A program made the position numbers and the translations under genes. A stretch of 42,734 bases of DNA from Pseudomonadota bacterium (GTDB taxonomy: Bacteria > Myxococcota_A > Polyangia > Polyangiales > Polyangiaceae), in the NCBI GenBank assembly GCA_023432025.1, contig JAEYVE010000144.1, positions 1-42,734 on the forward strand, read 5' to 3'. Below, piece after piece: positions 1 through 8,191 of the stretch. The notes under the pieces are model-generated. The model did not search any database, was not told the origin of the DNA, and saw only the letters and a program-made list of their open reading frames with translations. Positions within the stretch are counted from its first letter, which is position 1; the number at the start of each line of letters is the position of its first letter.

Positions 1-1
1 C

Positions 2-1351
2 GCGCCCCAGGCGCCCACGACCGCCCCCACGCTGGCGCCGCCAGCAGCCGCGCCTACGGCGCCGGCAGGCGCTCCCGGAGCGCCTGCCGCCCCTGAGGCC
101 GTTGCTCCGCCTGCGACGCCAGCAGCCGCGCCAGCCGCGCCTGGCGCCCCCGGAGCCGCCCCCGTCGCTCCGCCCCACCCGCCGCTCCCGGCCCCGCAAG
201 CCCGCGTGCCTCACGGAGTGGAGCTGGTGCCGGACAGCTCGGAGCCCTCGGCGGCGCTACCGCCGGGCACCATCGAGGTGCTCTTGGCGGACGAAAACGA
301 CGCGCCGCTCGCGGGACGCCCGGTGGAGCTCATCATCGACTTCGAGAGCGTCGCGCAGGGGCCCCAACAGGACCGCAAAACCGTCACGACGAACGCGGAA
401 GGCATCGCGCGTTTCTCCGGCCTCTCACGCGAGCTGAACTACATTTACACCGTGGCGGCCGAGCGAGACGGCGGCCGCTACGGCGTGCCCGGCATTCGCC
501 TCAAGGGTGAGATGGGGCACGCGGTCCGGCTGCACGCTTACCCCACCACGAGTGATCCCCAACGTACGTTCGTGGGGCTGCGCGGCTTCGTTTTCGTGCA
601 ACCGCGGGACGATCTGTTCCAAGTCGAGGTGCTCTTTCGTGTCTTCAACATGAGCCGCACCAGCTGGCTCCCGGACAACGTGGTGATGCGCCTCCCCAGC
701 GGCTTCACCGCGCTGGACGGCCCGAAAGAGGGCGACACGGGCTTCGTCGAGGTCCCCGGGCAAGGCGCGCGCCTTCAAGGCACCTTTGCGCCCGGACAAC
801 GCGACGTACGGTTCAGCTTTCAGTTGCCCAGCCGCGGCAGTGAATCCCAAGGCTTCGAAATGAGCCTGCCGCCCCACCTGGCGGAGCTGCGTGTGCTCAC
901 GGAGGCAGCCGCGGGTATGACGCTGGACGTGGACGGCTTCGAGCGCGCGCAGGTGGCGCGTGGCCCCTCCGGAGACCGTGTGCTCATCACGCGCCGCGTG
1001 ATGCGGCCCGGGGAGGAGCCGCTCGAGCACGTCAGCCTCCGCATTGGCGGTCTCCCGGTGCCCGGCCCCACGCGCTGGGGTGTGGTCGCCGCGGCCGCTG
1101 CCATCGCGTTGGCGGGCCTGCTGTGGGCCTTCCAGCACCGAGGCAAGAGCAAGGGACGGCACGCCGTGGCCGGTGAGGACATCGACCGCGCGCGAGCGCT
1201 GCTCTTGGACGAGCTGGTGGCGTTGGAGCAGGCGTTCGAGAGCGGGGCCATCGGACCGCGCACCCATGAGCAAACCAAACGTCAGCTCTTGGACGCGCTG
1301 GCCCGTTTGGAGCTCGTGCCGCGCCTCGCCGAGCCTAGGGCGGCTAGCTAA
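2..1351 (+). CDS. Partial membrane-anchored protein with Pro/Ala-rich region (5' end outside window)
   Basis: The frame is open from the left edge, so the true start lies outside the window. A GTG at 206 is the first start-like codon inside, but the sequence before it is coding-like Ala/Pro/Gly repeats and a start there would leave no signal peptide. After the low-complexity part comes a region of about 300 residues that looks extracytoplasmic; its first half resembles a carboxypeptidase-regulatory or Ig-like fold (segments such as GTIEVLLADENDAPLAGRPV). A single membrane segment, WGVVAAAAAIALAGLLWAFQ, lies near 1075-1135. About 70 charged, helical cytoplasmic residues follow and end in TAA. 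I do not recognise a function. It sits just upstream of the candidate origin and dnaN, where dnaA would often be found; it is not DnaA, having no AAA+ motifs or helix-turn-helix. Confidence 0.7.
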   Translation, partial: APQAPTTAPTLAPPAAAPTAPAGAPGAPAAPEAVAPPATPAAAPAAPGAPGAAPVAPPHPPLPAPQARVPHGVELVPDSSEPSAALPPGTIEVLLADENDAPLAGRPVELIIDFESVAQGPQQDRKTVTTNAEGIARFSGLSRELNYIYTVAAERDGGRYGVPGIRLKGEMGHAVRLHAYPTTSDPQRTFVGLRGFVFVQPRDDLFQVEVLFRVFNMSRTSWLPDNVVMRLPSGFTALDGPKEGDTGFVEVPGQGARLQGTFAPGQRDVRFSFQLPSRGSESQGFEMSLPPHLAELRVLTEAAAGMTLDVDGFERAQVARGPSGDRVLITRRVMRPGEEPLEHVSLRIGGLPVPGPTRWGVVAAAAAIALAGLLWAFQHRGKSKGRHAVAGEDIDRARALLLDELVALEQAFESGAIGPRTHEQTKRQLLDALARLELVPRLAEPRAAS

Positions 1352-1380
1352 GTGGGCTCGCTGAGCCCCCGGCGGCTAAC

Positions 1381-1733
1381 TAAATCGGCTGGGTGCCGCT
1401 TGTGGACAAAACCCGCCCACGGGTGTGGACGAACCCGGGATGGAGTGGGGGCCGAGAGACGAAGCCCGGTTTGCCCTCAGTCCGTCCCGCTGCCGCCCCC
1501 GAGTGACCCCCAGGGTCAGCACCACAAAAACCAAACGAACTCAATCACTTGTAAGGTTATCCCCACCGTCCACACCCCCTACTAAGACCACTAGATCTAT
1601 TTAAATTTAAGATCTCTTCTCTTATCGGGCCTGGGGATGTGGACGTAAGCGCGGAGCCCGCTTCACGAGGTGCTTACCTAGGCGTCCCACAGCCCTGGCG
1701 GCGACGTCTCCGAGCGACTACGAGAGAGGCACG
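1381..1733. other. oriC: Candidate chromosomal replication origin (oriC)
   Basis: This non-coding stretch of about 350 bp lies directly upstream of dnaN. It has five DnaA-box-like 9-mers. On the minus strand there is TTGTCCACA at 1401-1409, TCGTCCACA at 1424-1432 and ACGTCCACA at 1638-1646. On the plus strand there is TTATCCCCA at 1557-1565 and CCGTCCACA at 1566-1574. The first two and the last fit the relaxed high-G+C consensus (T/C)(T/C)(A/C/G)TCCACA; the other two have one mismatch. A run at 1583-1629 is very AT-rich against a genome near 65-70% G+C and would suit a DNA unwinding element. Within it, AGATCT at 1593-1598 and 1610-1615 flank the palindrome ATTTAAAT at 1599-1606. The location beside dnaN agrees with known bacterial origins. 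Function is inferred; a plain dnaN promoter region is the alternative. Confidence 0.65.
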
Positions 1734-2870
1734 ATGCACGTCGTCGTCAGCAAAAAAGACCTCCTCCGAGTCTTGGCCCGTTGCCAAGGCGTGGCCGATC
1801 GCAAGAGCACCATGCCCGTCTTGGGTAACGTGCTGCTCGAAACCGTGGACGGCGGTCTGCGTCTCGCGGCGACGGACCTGTATCTGGCCGTGAGCGGCCG
1901 CATCGAAGCCACCGTGCAGCGCAAGGGCTCGGTCGCGCTCGGCGCACGGGATCTGTTCGAGCGCGTCAAAATGATGCCCGACGGCGAGGTCGCGCTCGAC
2001 GTGACGGACGGCGCCGCCACCACGATTCGCGCCACGGGTTCGGCGCGTCGCTACACCGTGCACGGCGTGCCGGGCGCAGAGTTCCCCAGTCTGCCGGAGC
2101 CCGAGGCCAGCGCCGAGTGGCTGGACCTGGACGTGTCCATCGTGTCGCGTCTCATCGCCGCCACGCAGTTCTCGATCTCCACGGACGAAACGCGCCTGCA
2201 CCTCTCGAGCGCGCTGTTCGAGTGGGACGGAGACCGCGTGCGCATGGTGTCCACGGACGGTCACCGTCTTTCGAAAATGGAGCTCGGCGTGCGCGGCTCA
2301 CGCGCCACGACCAGCATGCTCATTCCGAACAAGGGCGTGCAGGAGCTGCGTCGTCTGTGCGACGAGGCGCTGTCGGACGCAGGTGAGGACACGCCCAAGC
2401 TCCGGCTCGTGCAGAGCGGCCCCAGCGTGTTCTTCGAGCTGGCGGGCTTCCGCTTCAGCGTCAAGCTCGTGGACGCGCAGTTTCCGCCCTACCAGCAGGT
2501 CATTCCGGCCCAGAGCGAGCGCGCCGTGCGTGCCCCGCGCATCCTGCTCTCCGAGGCGCTCAAGGCCGTGCGTCTGGCCGCCAGCGACCGCACCGGCGGC
2601 GTGAAGCTCACGCTCTCCTCGGGCAAAATTCGCGTCGAGAGCGAGAGCCCCGAAGCGGGTGAAGGCTTCGACGAAGTGCCCGTGGACTACGAGGGCGCCG
2701 AGGTCACCATCGGCTTCAACGCCAGCTACTTCCTCGACGTGCTCTCGGCCATTCCGGACGACGAAGTCATCCTCGGCATCAGCGGCGAGCTCGATCCCGC
2801 CGTGCTCCAGCCCGGCAACGAATCGGTGGAGCGCAGCTACCTCGCCGTCGTCATGCCGATGCGCATTTGA
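1734..2870 (+). CDS. dnaN: DNA polymerase III subunit beta (sliding clamp)
   Basis: The 378-residue product has the usual length and pattern of the beta clamp. The N-terminus MHVVVSKKDLLRVLARCQGV leads into three repeated clamp folds, and the end YLAVVMPMRI matches the conserved C-terminal M-P-M/L-R motif that forms part of the partner-binding pocket. The clamp encircles DNA as a dimer and tethers polymerase III and other clamp-binding proteins. The ATG at 1734 is the natural start, with a purine-rich gagagagg a few bases upstream. It directly follows the candidate origin. recF and gyrB, its usual neighbours, lie about 8 and 11 kb downstream on the same strand, so the ancestral cluster appears to have been split by insertions. 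Base composition and codon use are typical of the housekeeping genes here. Confidence 0.97.
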   Translation: MHVVVSKKDLLRVLARCQGVADRKSTMPVLGNVLLETVDGGLRLAATDLYLAVSGRIEATVQRKGSVALGARDLFERVKMMPDGEVALDVTDGAATTIRATGSARRYTVHGVPGAEFPSLPEPEASAEWLDLDVSIVSRLIAATQFSISTDETRLHLSSALFEWDGDRVRMVSTDGHRLSKMELGVRGSRATTSMLIPNKGVQELRRLCDEALSDAGEDTPKLRLVQSGPSVFFELAGFRFSVKLVDAQFPPYQQVIPAQSERAVRAPRILLSEALKAVRLAASDRTGGVKLTLSSGKIRVESESPEAGEGFDEVPVDYEGAEVTIGFNASYFLDVLSAIPDDEVILGISGELDPAVLQPGNESVERSYLAVVMPMRI

Positions 2871-3227
2871 GCGGAGAAGGGTGAGGCTCGAACGTCCGCG
2901 CTCGAGTCCACTAAGGGTCGGGGCAGGCCGACGCGCGTAGCTCGGAGCCCGACCACTTCGAGAACAGCGCCCTACGCTTGGAAGAGTGGTCCAAACTCGA
3001 CTTTGTCGAGAGCCGCACGACGCAAAGTTGGCCGCATGCGATCGGCGCGGAGCATTCCAACGCGGGACTCAAGAAGTTCGGACGCGCGAGGGGGATACTT
3101 CTTGACGGAACAATTCGGGGCGCCGCATAGTGCCTCGGATCTGAGGGGAGGGTCCATGCAGCATTGTCGAGTTGGCTGCTGTGCTGAAGCTCCTTCTTCT
3201 CTGTCCACTCGTGGGAGAGAGTTTGGA
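2871..3227. other. Intergenic region after dnaN
   Basis: No convincing gene is seen on either strand in these 357 bases. A short stem, ctcgac (2996-3001) with gtcgag (3005-3010) around a ttt loop, could weakly terminate dnaN transcription but has no T tract. An imperfect inverted pair, gaccactt near 2951 and aagagtggtc near 2982-2991, lies just before it. The plus frame upstream of 3228 is open from 3003 but its residues are Arg-rich and uninformative. The region probably holds the promoter of the following lipoprotein gene, but no clear -35/-10 pair could be picked out. Confidence 0.4.
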
Positions 3228-3944
3228 ATGTCGCTTCGTTTTGCCTCGTGCGCCCGTTTGTCGATCTTTGCATGGCTGTCGTTGAACGCTTGTTCTTCAG
3301 CCGAAAGCCCTCTTGAAGGCTCTCTGTCCGTCACCAAACAAGCCGTCGCGCCCGTCACGAGCTGTGAGCTTTCGGCGGACGTGGTGAGTCACCTCGTGCT
3401 CCCAGCAGGGATGGATGTCGAAGACGCTGGCACAGTTGCATACGGCAAGTTGAAGATCGGCGATCGTGCAAGAGTCGTCAGTGCCTCCGGGGCAGCACTA
3501 TCCGTTTTCAATGTGGGCGCCAATGGCCGTCCTGGAGCGTGGAGTTCCGAGATTGGCGTTAGCGGTCGTGTAGGGGCCATTCAGAGCGTGCCGAGCGTTT
3601 TTCTCAGGAACAACGCCATCGTTCAGGGCGGCATCGAGACGGAGGGCGGCATCACCACGCAAGGTGGAGAGCAAGTGTCCGGTCCGCGCATCGAAGACGT
3701 ACGGAGGAGGCGCGAAGCCTGCGCCGGGGAAGCGTCATGCCGGACGCACGATCCATCTCTTGGCTTCCAGACTTCGTCACGGGGCCAGGCACGAGCGTCA
3801 TCCTCCAAAACCAAACTTCCGCCACTCGACATCCTGGCACGTACGAGGATGTTCAGGTCCATGCGGGCTCCACGCTCACCCTGTCGCCGGGCGTGTATCG
3901 CATGCGCACACTTCAGCTCGAGCCTCAATCAACCCTTCGGTTGA
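3228..3944 (+). CDS. Lipoprotein, N-terminal part of a frameshifted gene
   Basis: Translation most likely starts at ATG 3228 behind gggagag. It gives MSLRFASCARLSIFAWLSLNAC, a lipoprotein signal peptide with lipobox L-N-A-C. The next ~150 residues belong to a beta-rich region of the kind found in myxobacterial surface proteins (SVFNVGANGRPGAWSSEIGV, then FLRNNAIVQGGIETEGGITT). Homologous-looking sequence then continues in a different frame, in the ORF starting at 3737. The residues of this frame after about 3700 (Arg/Ser-rich, to the stop at 3944) look like shadow translation. I infer one original gene spanning 3228-6580 with a single -1 type frameshift between about 3690 and 3735, near the gga-gga-gg run. 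This could be a sequencing error, a true mutation or, less likely, programmed frameshifting. Confidence 0.6.
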   Translation: MSLRFASCARLSIFAWLSLNACSSAESPLEGSLSVTKQAVAPVTSCELSADVVSHLVLPAGMDVEDAGTVAYGKLKIGDRARVVSASGAALSVFNVGANGRPGAWSSEIGVSGRVGAIQSVPSVFLRNNAIVQGGIETEGGITTQGGEQVSGPRIEDVRRRREACAGEASCRTHDPSLGFQTSSRGQARASSSKTKLPPLDILARTRMFRSMRAPRSPCRRACIACAHFSSSLNQPFG

Positions 3945-6580
3945 ACGATAGCGGTGGACCAGTCGTCATCTACGTGTCGACCGGAATCATTTGGCGAGGA
4001 ACCATCGTTGGCAGCTCGCCGAATTCTCCGGCCCAAAAATTCCTGGTGGTCTACGGCGGCACCAGTTTCTCGGCTCTCGAGAAACCGTTCAAGGGCACTT
4101 TAGTCGCGTCGCAAGCATCCGTGCGCTTGGGCGTTGGCGGAACACCGCACTCCGGTGCATTCTTCGCCCAACAGCTGGAGGTTGATCCAGACGTTCAGGT
4201 CACGCACGTATCGTTCGCCCACTGGGATGAGGTACTTCATCGTCGAGAGCTAACGCGCCTGACGAGTGATGACCCGGTTTGCGACGGTGGGGTGTGTTGT
4301 CCGGGAGGAATGGATCACGCGTTTCTCGACGACAACGCGAATGTGCTCGGAATTGACGCGGCCGACCTGTGTATCGTTGCGAAAGCGGGCGACGACAAGC
4401 TTTCACCCATCGATGTTACCGGACAAGGACGCGTTGTTGTTCTTGCTGGAAGTGGCAACGACCTCGTCCAGGGAGGCGAAGCCAACGATCTTCTCAGTGG
4501 TTCGGAAGGGGATGATACCCTTTTGGGTGGCGGTGGCGTAGACGAGCTCTTTGGGGGTCCTGGCGACGACTACATTTGTGGTGGTGGTGGCGACGATACC
4601 ATCGTGGGCGGTCCAGGGAACGATACGCTCGTGACGGGGTGCGGTCATGACATCGTCTACGGTGGCCCCGGTAGTGACCTAATCATCAATGGACCGTGCG
4701 CAACAGAATCGGGCTTTGAATTCATGCCTTTCGCGAATCCACTTCCGCAAGGCAAGATTGTCCCTGGACCCGGGGTAGACACAGTGAAGCTCGGGCCCGA
4801 AGACGACACCGTTTATATCTATGATCTCTGCGAAATTGGGGAAGGTGAGAGCCTCGACGGGGGCGATGGTGAAGACACGTTAATCGCCCCGGTGTCGAAG
4901 GCAGAGCTCGAAGCGATGGGTCTAGTTATCGACAACTTCGAGAACGTCATAATCGAGCAAAACTCTTGCAGCTCAGAATGCGTGACGAGACCGGATTGCT
5001 CTGGTCACGGGGAGTGTGCAGAAGGCTCCTCGACAGGAGCGGTTGTCTGCCAATGTGATACTGATTGGGACGGTACCAATTGCTCAATCTTTCTCGACGA
5101 CGATGGGGACGACGTCGGAAACAGTGTCGACAACTGTCCGAGCCACGAGAATTCTGATCAGGAGGACACCGACGGCGACGGCATCGGAGACGTTTGTGAC
5201 GTCTGTCCCGAAAGATCCAACCCGCGACAAGAGGACCGGGACGGTGATGATGTCGGAGACGTCTGCGACAACTGCGTCTGGACACCCAATTCCGATCAGG
5301 ACTTTTCCAGCACGGATCCCTTGGAGAATCGGGGAGACGCTTGTCGTGGCTCGAGTGAGCTCGTGGTCAATACCATCAGAAATGGGCTAGTAACGTCTAG
5401 CATGGAGCGCCGCAACGATATATACGACGACAAAACTCTCTGCTTCTCGAATAACCCTCTCGATCTTCAGGACCTCCTAACCAACGAACCTCAAGGTCAG
5501 GCGTCGCTTCTCGCACGGACTCAGGTTGGGCAGGAGCTTGCAGTATTCGATCGATCCTACAGAATGACGTTAGGTGAAGGGGCTCTGGACTGGTTGTACG
5601 TTCCCCCATCGATGTACTCCTCGGTTGTAGTGGCACCCGGTGAGCAAGCCACGATCGAGTACGACCACGCGACGCGTCACGTCGTGCGTTACGTTCATGG
5701 CAGCTGCAGCAAACGCATCGCGCTCTCGGAGTTCTTCCAGACTCTTGCCGATACGCTGTTTTCATCGATCATCTGCAAGGCACGGGAAGCAACAGACATC
5801 GTCGACGTCGGCGCAAGTCGAAGAAGCCTAGCGATGCAACCTCACTTCCGGGGTGAGGTGGCTTGGTCGCTCCTGAACGAGGCTCCGGTAGAGATGGGCT
5901 TCAGCTTCGAAGCGGCCTACGACGTACGCTTCTTGGGCGCAGGTGTCTCGGTTTCGATGAGTCCCGGGTACCTAATGAAGCCCACTCCGGAGGGTGGGCT
6001 CGACGTTGCTCTCATCGAGGGACAATCGAACGTGATCGTGGTCAACGACACTGATGGAATCAGGGCGGGGATTCAGGAGGCATTGGAAAACACACTGCCT
6101 GAAAAACTGGAGATGATCGTTCGGGATCAACTTGTCGTCGAGTTGCCGAATAGCTTAGGTACCAGCTGTACGGCAACTCAGAGCGGTGCGGACAGACGCT
6201 GCTATGATCAAGCTATGACTAGAATGGAGGCGCTTTGTGCCCTTCAGGGTGATCCAGTTGCTTGTGCTGGTGCCGAGTCGCTCGTACCACAGAATTTCCT
6301 CTGTGCATCGAATGACAAGTGCGCCTTCCGGCCGCGAATCGTAGGTGTGAACGTCATGCCGACGGAGCTGGAGCTCGTCTTGGCGCCAGACCCACATGAC
6401 CCCAGTAACTTACTCAGTCAGTTCTATCGAGAGCTTCCGAGTATTCTCGGTAGCAACGAGCCTGTCTGCGATCCACCGCACTCTGGCAAAGTGGCGAACG
6501 CGGTGGTGACGGAGCTACTTCAGGGGGAGACGGGAGTGACCACTTCACCACCGATCGCCTGCTCGGAGCTCGGACTATGA
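3737..6580 (+). CDS. RTX / EGF / thrombospondin type-3 repeat surface protein (C-terminal part of frameshifted gene)
   Basis: This is a 947-residue frame whose beginning continues the beta-rich region encoded from 3228, so ATG 3737 is probably not the true start. Domains in order are: a polymer-like beta domain (residues ~1-175; STLTLSPGVYRMRTLQLEPQ); RTX-type calcium-binding nonapeptides (~230-330; repeated G-G-x-G-x-D such as GGPGDDYICGGGGDDTIVGG); a Cys-rich EGF-like segment (~415-450; CSGHGECAEG ... CQCDTDWDGTNC); and thrombospondin type-3 repeats (~455-540; DxDxDGxGDxCDxC). A C-terminal ~400 residues match nothing I recognise. RTX and TSP3 repeats bind calcium, so a calcium-stabilised outer-surface protein is likely, anchored by the lipobox upstream. 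G+C is lower than in the neighbours (28 of 60 bases at 5041-5100), which suggests transfer or relaxed selection. The stop codon overlaps the next start. Confidence 0.75.
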   Translation: MPDARSISWLPDFVTGPGTSVILQNQTSATRHPGTYEDVQVHAGSTLTLSPGVYRMRTLQLEPQSTLRLNDSGGPVVIYVSTGIIWRGTIVGSSPNSPAQKFLVVYGGTSFSALEKPFKGTLVASQASVRLGVGGTPHSGAFFAQQLEVDPDVQVTHVSFAHWDEVLHRRELTRLTSDDPVCDGGVCCPGGMDHAFLDDNANVLGIDAADLCIVAKAGDDKLSPIDVTGQGRVVVLAGSGNDLVQGGEANDLLSGSEGDDTLLGGGGVDELFGGPGDDYICGGGGDDTIVGGPGNDTLVTGCGHDIVYGGPGSDLIINGPCATESGFEFMPFANPLPQGKIVPGPGVDTVKLGPEDDTVYIYDLCEIGEGESLDGGDGEDTLIAPVSKAELEAMGLVIDNFENVIIEQNSCSSECVTRPDCSGHGECAEGSSTGAVVCQCDTDWDGTNCSIFLDDDGDDVGNSVDNCPSHENSDQEDTDGDGIGDVCDVCPERSNPRQEDRDGDDVGDVCDNCVWTPNSDQDFSSTDPLENRGDACRGSSELVVNTIRNGLVTSSMERRNDIYDDKTLCFSNNPLDLQDLLTNEPQGQASLLARTQVGQELAVFDRSYRMTLGEGALDWLYVPPSMYSSVVVAPGEQATIEYDHATRHVVRYVHGSCSKRIALSEFFQTLADTLFSSIICKAREATDIVDVGASRRSLAMQPHFRGEVAWSLLNEAPVEMGFSFEAAYDVRFLGAGVSVSMSPGYLMKPTPEGGLDVALIEGQSNVIVVNDTDGIRAGIQEALENTLPEKLEMIVRDQLVVELPNSLGTSCTATQSGADRRCYDQAMTRMEALCALQGDPVACAGAESLVPQNFLCASNDKCAFRPRIVGVNVMPTELELVLAPDPHDPSNLLSQFYRELPSILGSNEPVCDPPHSGKVANAVVTELLQGETGVTTSPPIACSELGL

Positions 6581-6954
6581 AGAATATCCACGGCGCGGTC
6601 ATTTTCGGCCTCCTTCTGTGGCCCGGCTGTTCGTACGAAACCGAGTACGAACCTTGGGAAGGTCCCGTGGTGACGTGCAAGGACGTCCTCAACGTCATCA
6701 ACAGTGAGGCTTGCTTCCAGTGCGCCATGGTTTGCGAGGAAGAGCTGGCGGCGGCCTACGGCGACTCGTGGAGCAAGGACGAGTTCGATGGCACCGGCGT
6801 TTGCGTCGGATTCCACAGCTGCAAATGCGACTGCAGAAGGGAGGGATCAGGCGTCTGCTTGGGTTGTGACCGACATAAGACGGACGAATGCTCGGATAGG
6901 TTCGATGCTTCTCGGAAGTGTCTGCGTCTCAACTGCCGGGAGAGCTGCTATTAG
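6577..6954 (+). CDS. Small Cys-rich lipoprotein
   Basis: This 125-residue protein has a lipoprotein signal peptide (MKNIHGAVIFGLLLWPGC, lipobox W-P-G-C, Cys18). The mature part is rich in cysteine, including CFQCAMVC, CKCDCRR and CLGCDRH, suggesting several disulfide bonds or a metal site in the periplasm or at the surface. Its ATG overlaps the TGA of the preceding RTX protein (ATGA at 6577-6580), so the two are probably translationally coupled and made together. No family is recognised. It shares the lower G+C of the surrounding island. Confidence 0.75.
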   Translation: MKNIHGAVIFGLLLWPGCSYETEYEPWEGPVVTCKDVLNVINSEACFQCAMVCEEELAAAYGDSWSKDEFDGTGVCVGFHSCKCDCRREGSGVCLGCDRHKTDECSDRFDASRKCLRLNCRESCY

Positions 6955-7008
6955 TCCAACCATTGCACCGCCTCATACAAGCTCATTGTGGTTCGGTGAT
7001 TCCCATGC

Positions 7009-7551
7009 TTGTCCAATTCTGAAGTGAACATTCCGATCGCGAGGAGCTTCAACAAGAGGAATGGGCGAACCTCAGCCAGTAGATGGATTGGCTGGTTGGT
7101 TCTCGCCTTGGTGCCCGGGCTCCTCGCCGCGCATTGTGGACCGGAGTGTGAAGATTCGAAGTTCAAGCACCGTCACTACATGGTAGTTGCGGAGGTAACA
7201 AAGCAGCGTGCGGGGCATGAGTCTTGCGGAACGGCTGATTTGTCTAAGGGAGCAGTTGTCAGTTGGGAAGGCAGCTTTCGTCAGGATCCCTACGATTGCA
7301 CTGAGGCCAAGGGTATCTCCAGTACGCCTCCAGCATTTGCCGGTTCGGTCGTATCATCATGCCTGCCATTCAGAACTCAGTTTGGTATGAGGTGCACAGG
7401 CACGTGCACTATGGATCTTACTTACGCACCATCGTTTGCTGACGACACGCCCATCGAAAACGCTGATCTCGACATTACCTGGACGTGCGGGGACACGCCG
7501 CCCTGTGTGGATCGATACACCGCGCGCATGGAGCTCGTGCCCCGTCAGTAG
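7009..7551 (+). CDS. Hypothetical lipoprotein
   Basis: About 180 residues if started at TTG 7009; an in-frame GTG at 7024 is equally possible, and neither has a strong ribosome-binding site. The hydrophobic segment WIGWLVLALVPGLLAAHC is a lipoprotein signal, with the modified Cys in L-A-A-H-C. The mature part has several Cys residues (CGPEC, ESCGTADL, CTGTCTMD, WTCGDTPPC), which suggests a disulfide-stabilised periplasmic or surface domain. It lies 54 bp after the small Cys-rich lipoprotein and 13 bp before the next lipoprotein on the same strand, so the three probably form one transcript with the RTX protein. Function is unknown. Confidence 0.65.
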   Translation: MSNSEVNIPIARSFNKRNGRTSASRWIGWLVLALVPGLLAAHCGPECEDSKFKHRHYMVVAEVTKQRAGHESCGTADLSKGAVVSWEGSFRQDPYDCTEAKGISSTPPAFAGSVVSSCLPFRTQFGMRCTGTCTMDLTYAPSFADDTPIENADLDITWTCGDTPPCVDRYTARMELVPRQ

Positions 7552-7564
7552 GAGAGAATCAACT

Positions 7565-8191
7565 ATGAACGACAAGAGCTTTTGCTACGTGGTCGCGCTT
7601 GGCCTGGGTGCGGCATTTTTGGGGGCATGCGGCGATACGGACGGCGGGGGCACGCCCTCTTCATCGAACGCTCCGGAGCAATGCCCTGCCGTGCCATCGC
7701 CTTGCGGAGGAGATTTGGTGGGTGAATGGGATGTCGTCGACATTTGCTCGACCGCTGCCCCGACCCATCCGGATGGGGATTGCCCTGCCGCGAAGCTGAC
7801 CGTTCTCTCGATCGACCTGGAGGGGAGCCAGAGTTTTCTGGCGGATGGAACCACCACGTCGAGTGAAGGCACGGCCGAGTACGAAATGCGTTACGACACG
7901 CCGACAAGCTGTTTGGCTCGCCCATGCAGCGAGCTAGCAAACGCCTTGAGGCGAAACCTCGAAGCCGGTTACGAAGTGTTGGACGTGGAGTGCAAGGAGC
8001 AAGGCAAGTCGTGCGTTTGCCCGCTCCAGCTGCGGGAAACAGTGCCTGCCACTCAGCAAACCTACGAAGTGAACGGCTCACGAGTCACGACCGTCGACGC
8101 AGACGGCGAGAGGGTCGAGGACTACTGCGTCGAGGGAAATCGCGCCACGTTCGTGTCGGGCGAGCTCACCGTGGTTCTCGAGCGGCGATAA
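7565..8191 (+). CDS. Hypothetical lipoprotein
   Basis: The 208-residue product starts at ATG 7565. The ribosome-binding site taggagag (7549-7556) overlaps the stop codon of the preceding gene, which supports co-transcription. MNDKSFCYVVALGLGAAFLGAC is a lipoprotein signal (Cys22), followed by a short Gly/Ser linker and a domain with the pattern GGDLVGEWDVVDIC, resembling lipocalin-like GEW openings found in many myxobacterial lipoproteins. It contains paired cysteines (SCLARPC, CKEQGKSCVC). It is the last gene of the lipoprotein island between dnaN and the glutamate dehydrogenase gene. No specific function can be assigned. Confidence 0.8.
   Translation: MNDKSFCYVVALGLGAAFLGACGDTDGGGTPSSSNAPEQCPAVPSPCGGDLVGEWDVVDICSTAAPTHPDGDCPAAKLTVLSIDLEGSQSFLADGTTTSSEGTAEYEMRYDTPTSCLARPCSELANALRRNLEAGYEVLDVECKEQGKSCVCPLQLRETVPATQQTYEVNGSRVTTVDADGERVEDYCVEGNRATFVSGELTVVLERR

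Noticed and set aside
1352..1585. 77-residue plus-strand ORF in the origin region
   Set aside because: Overlaps DnaA-box-like sites, has no ribosome-binding site, and the peptide is low in information.
3429..3442. Sigma-54-like promoter (tggcacagttgca)
   Set aside because: The GG-GC spacing is too short and it lies within the coding part of the lipoprotein gene.
4450..4700. Type-I-secreted RTX toxin
   Set aside because: The repeats lie behind a lipoprotein signal peptide, the unrecognised C-terminus is not a typical secretion signal, and no type I secretion genes are nearby.
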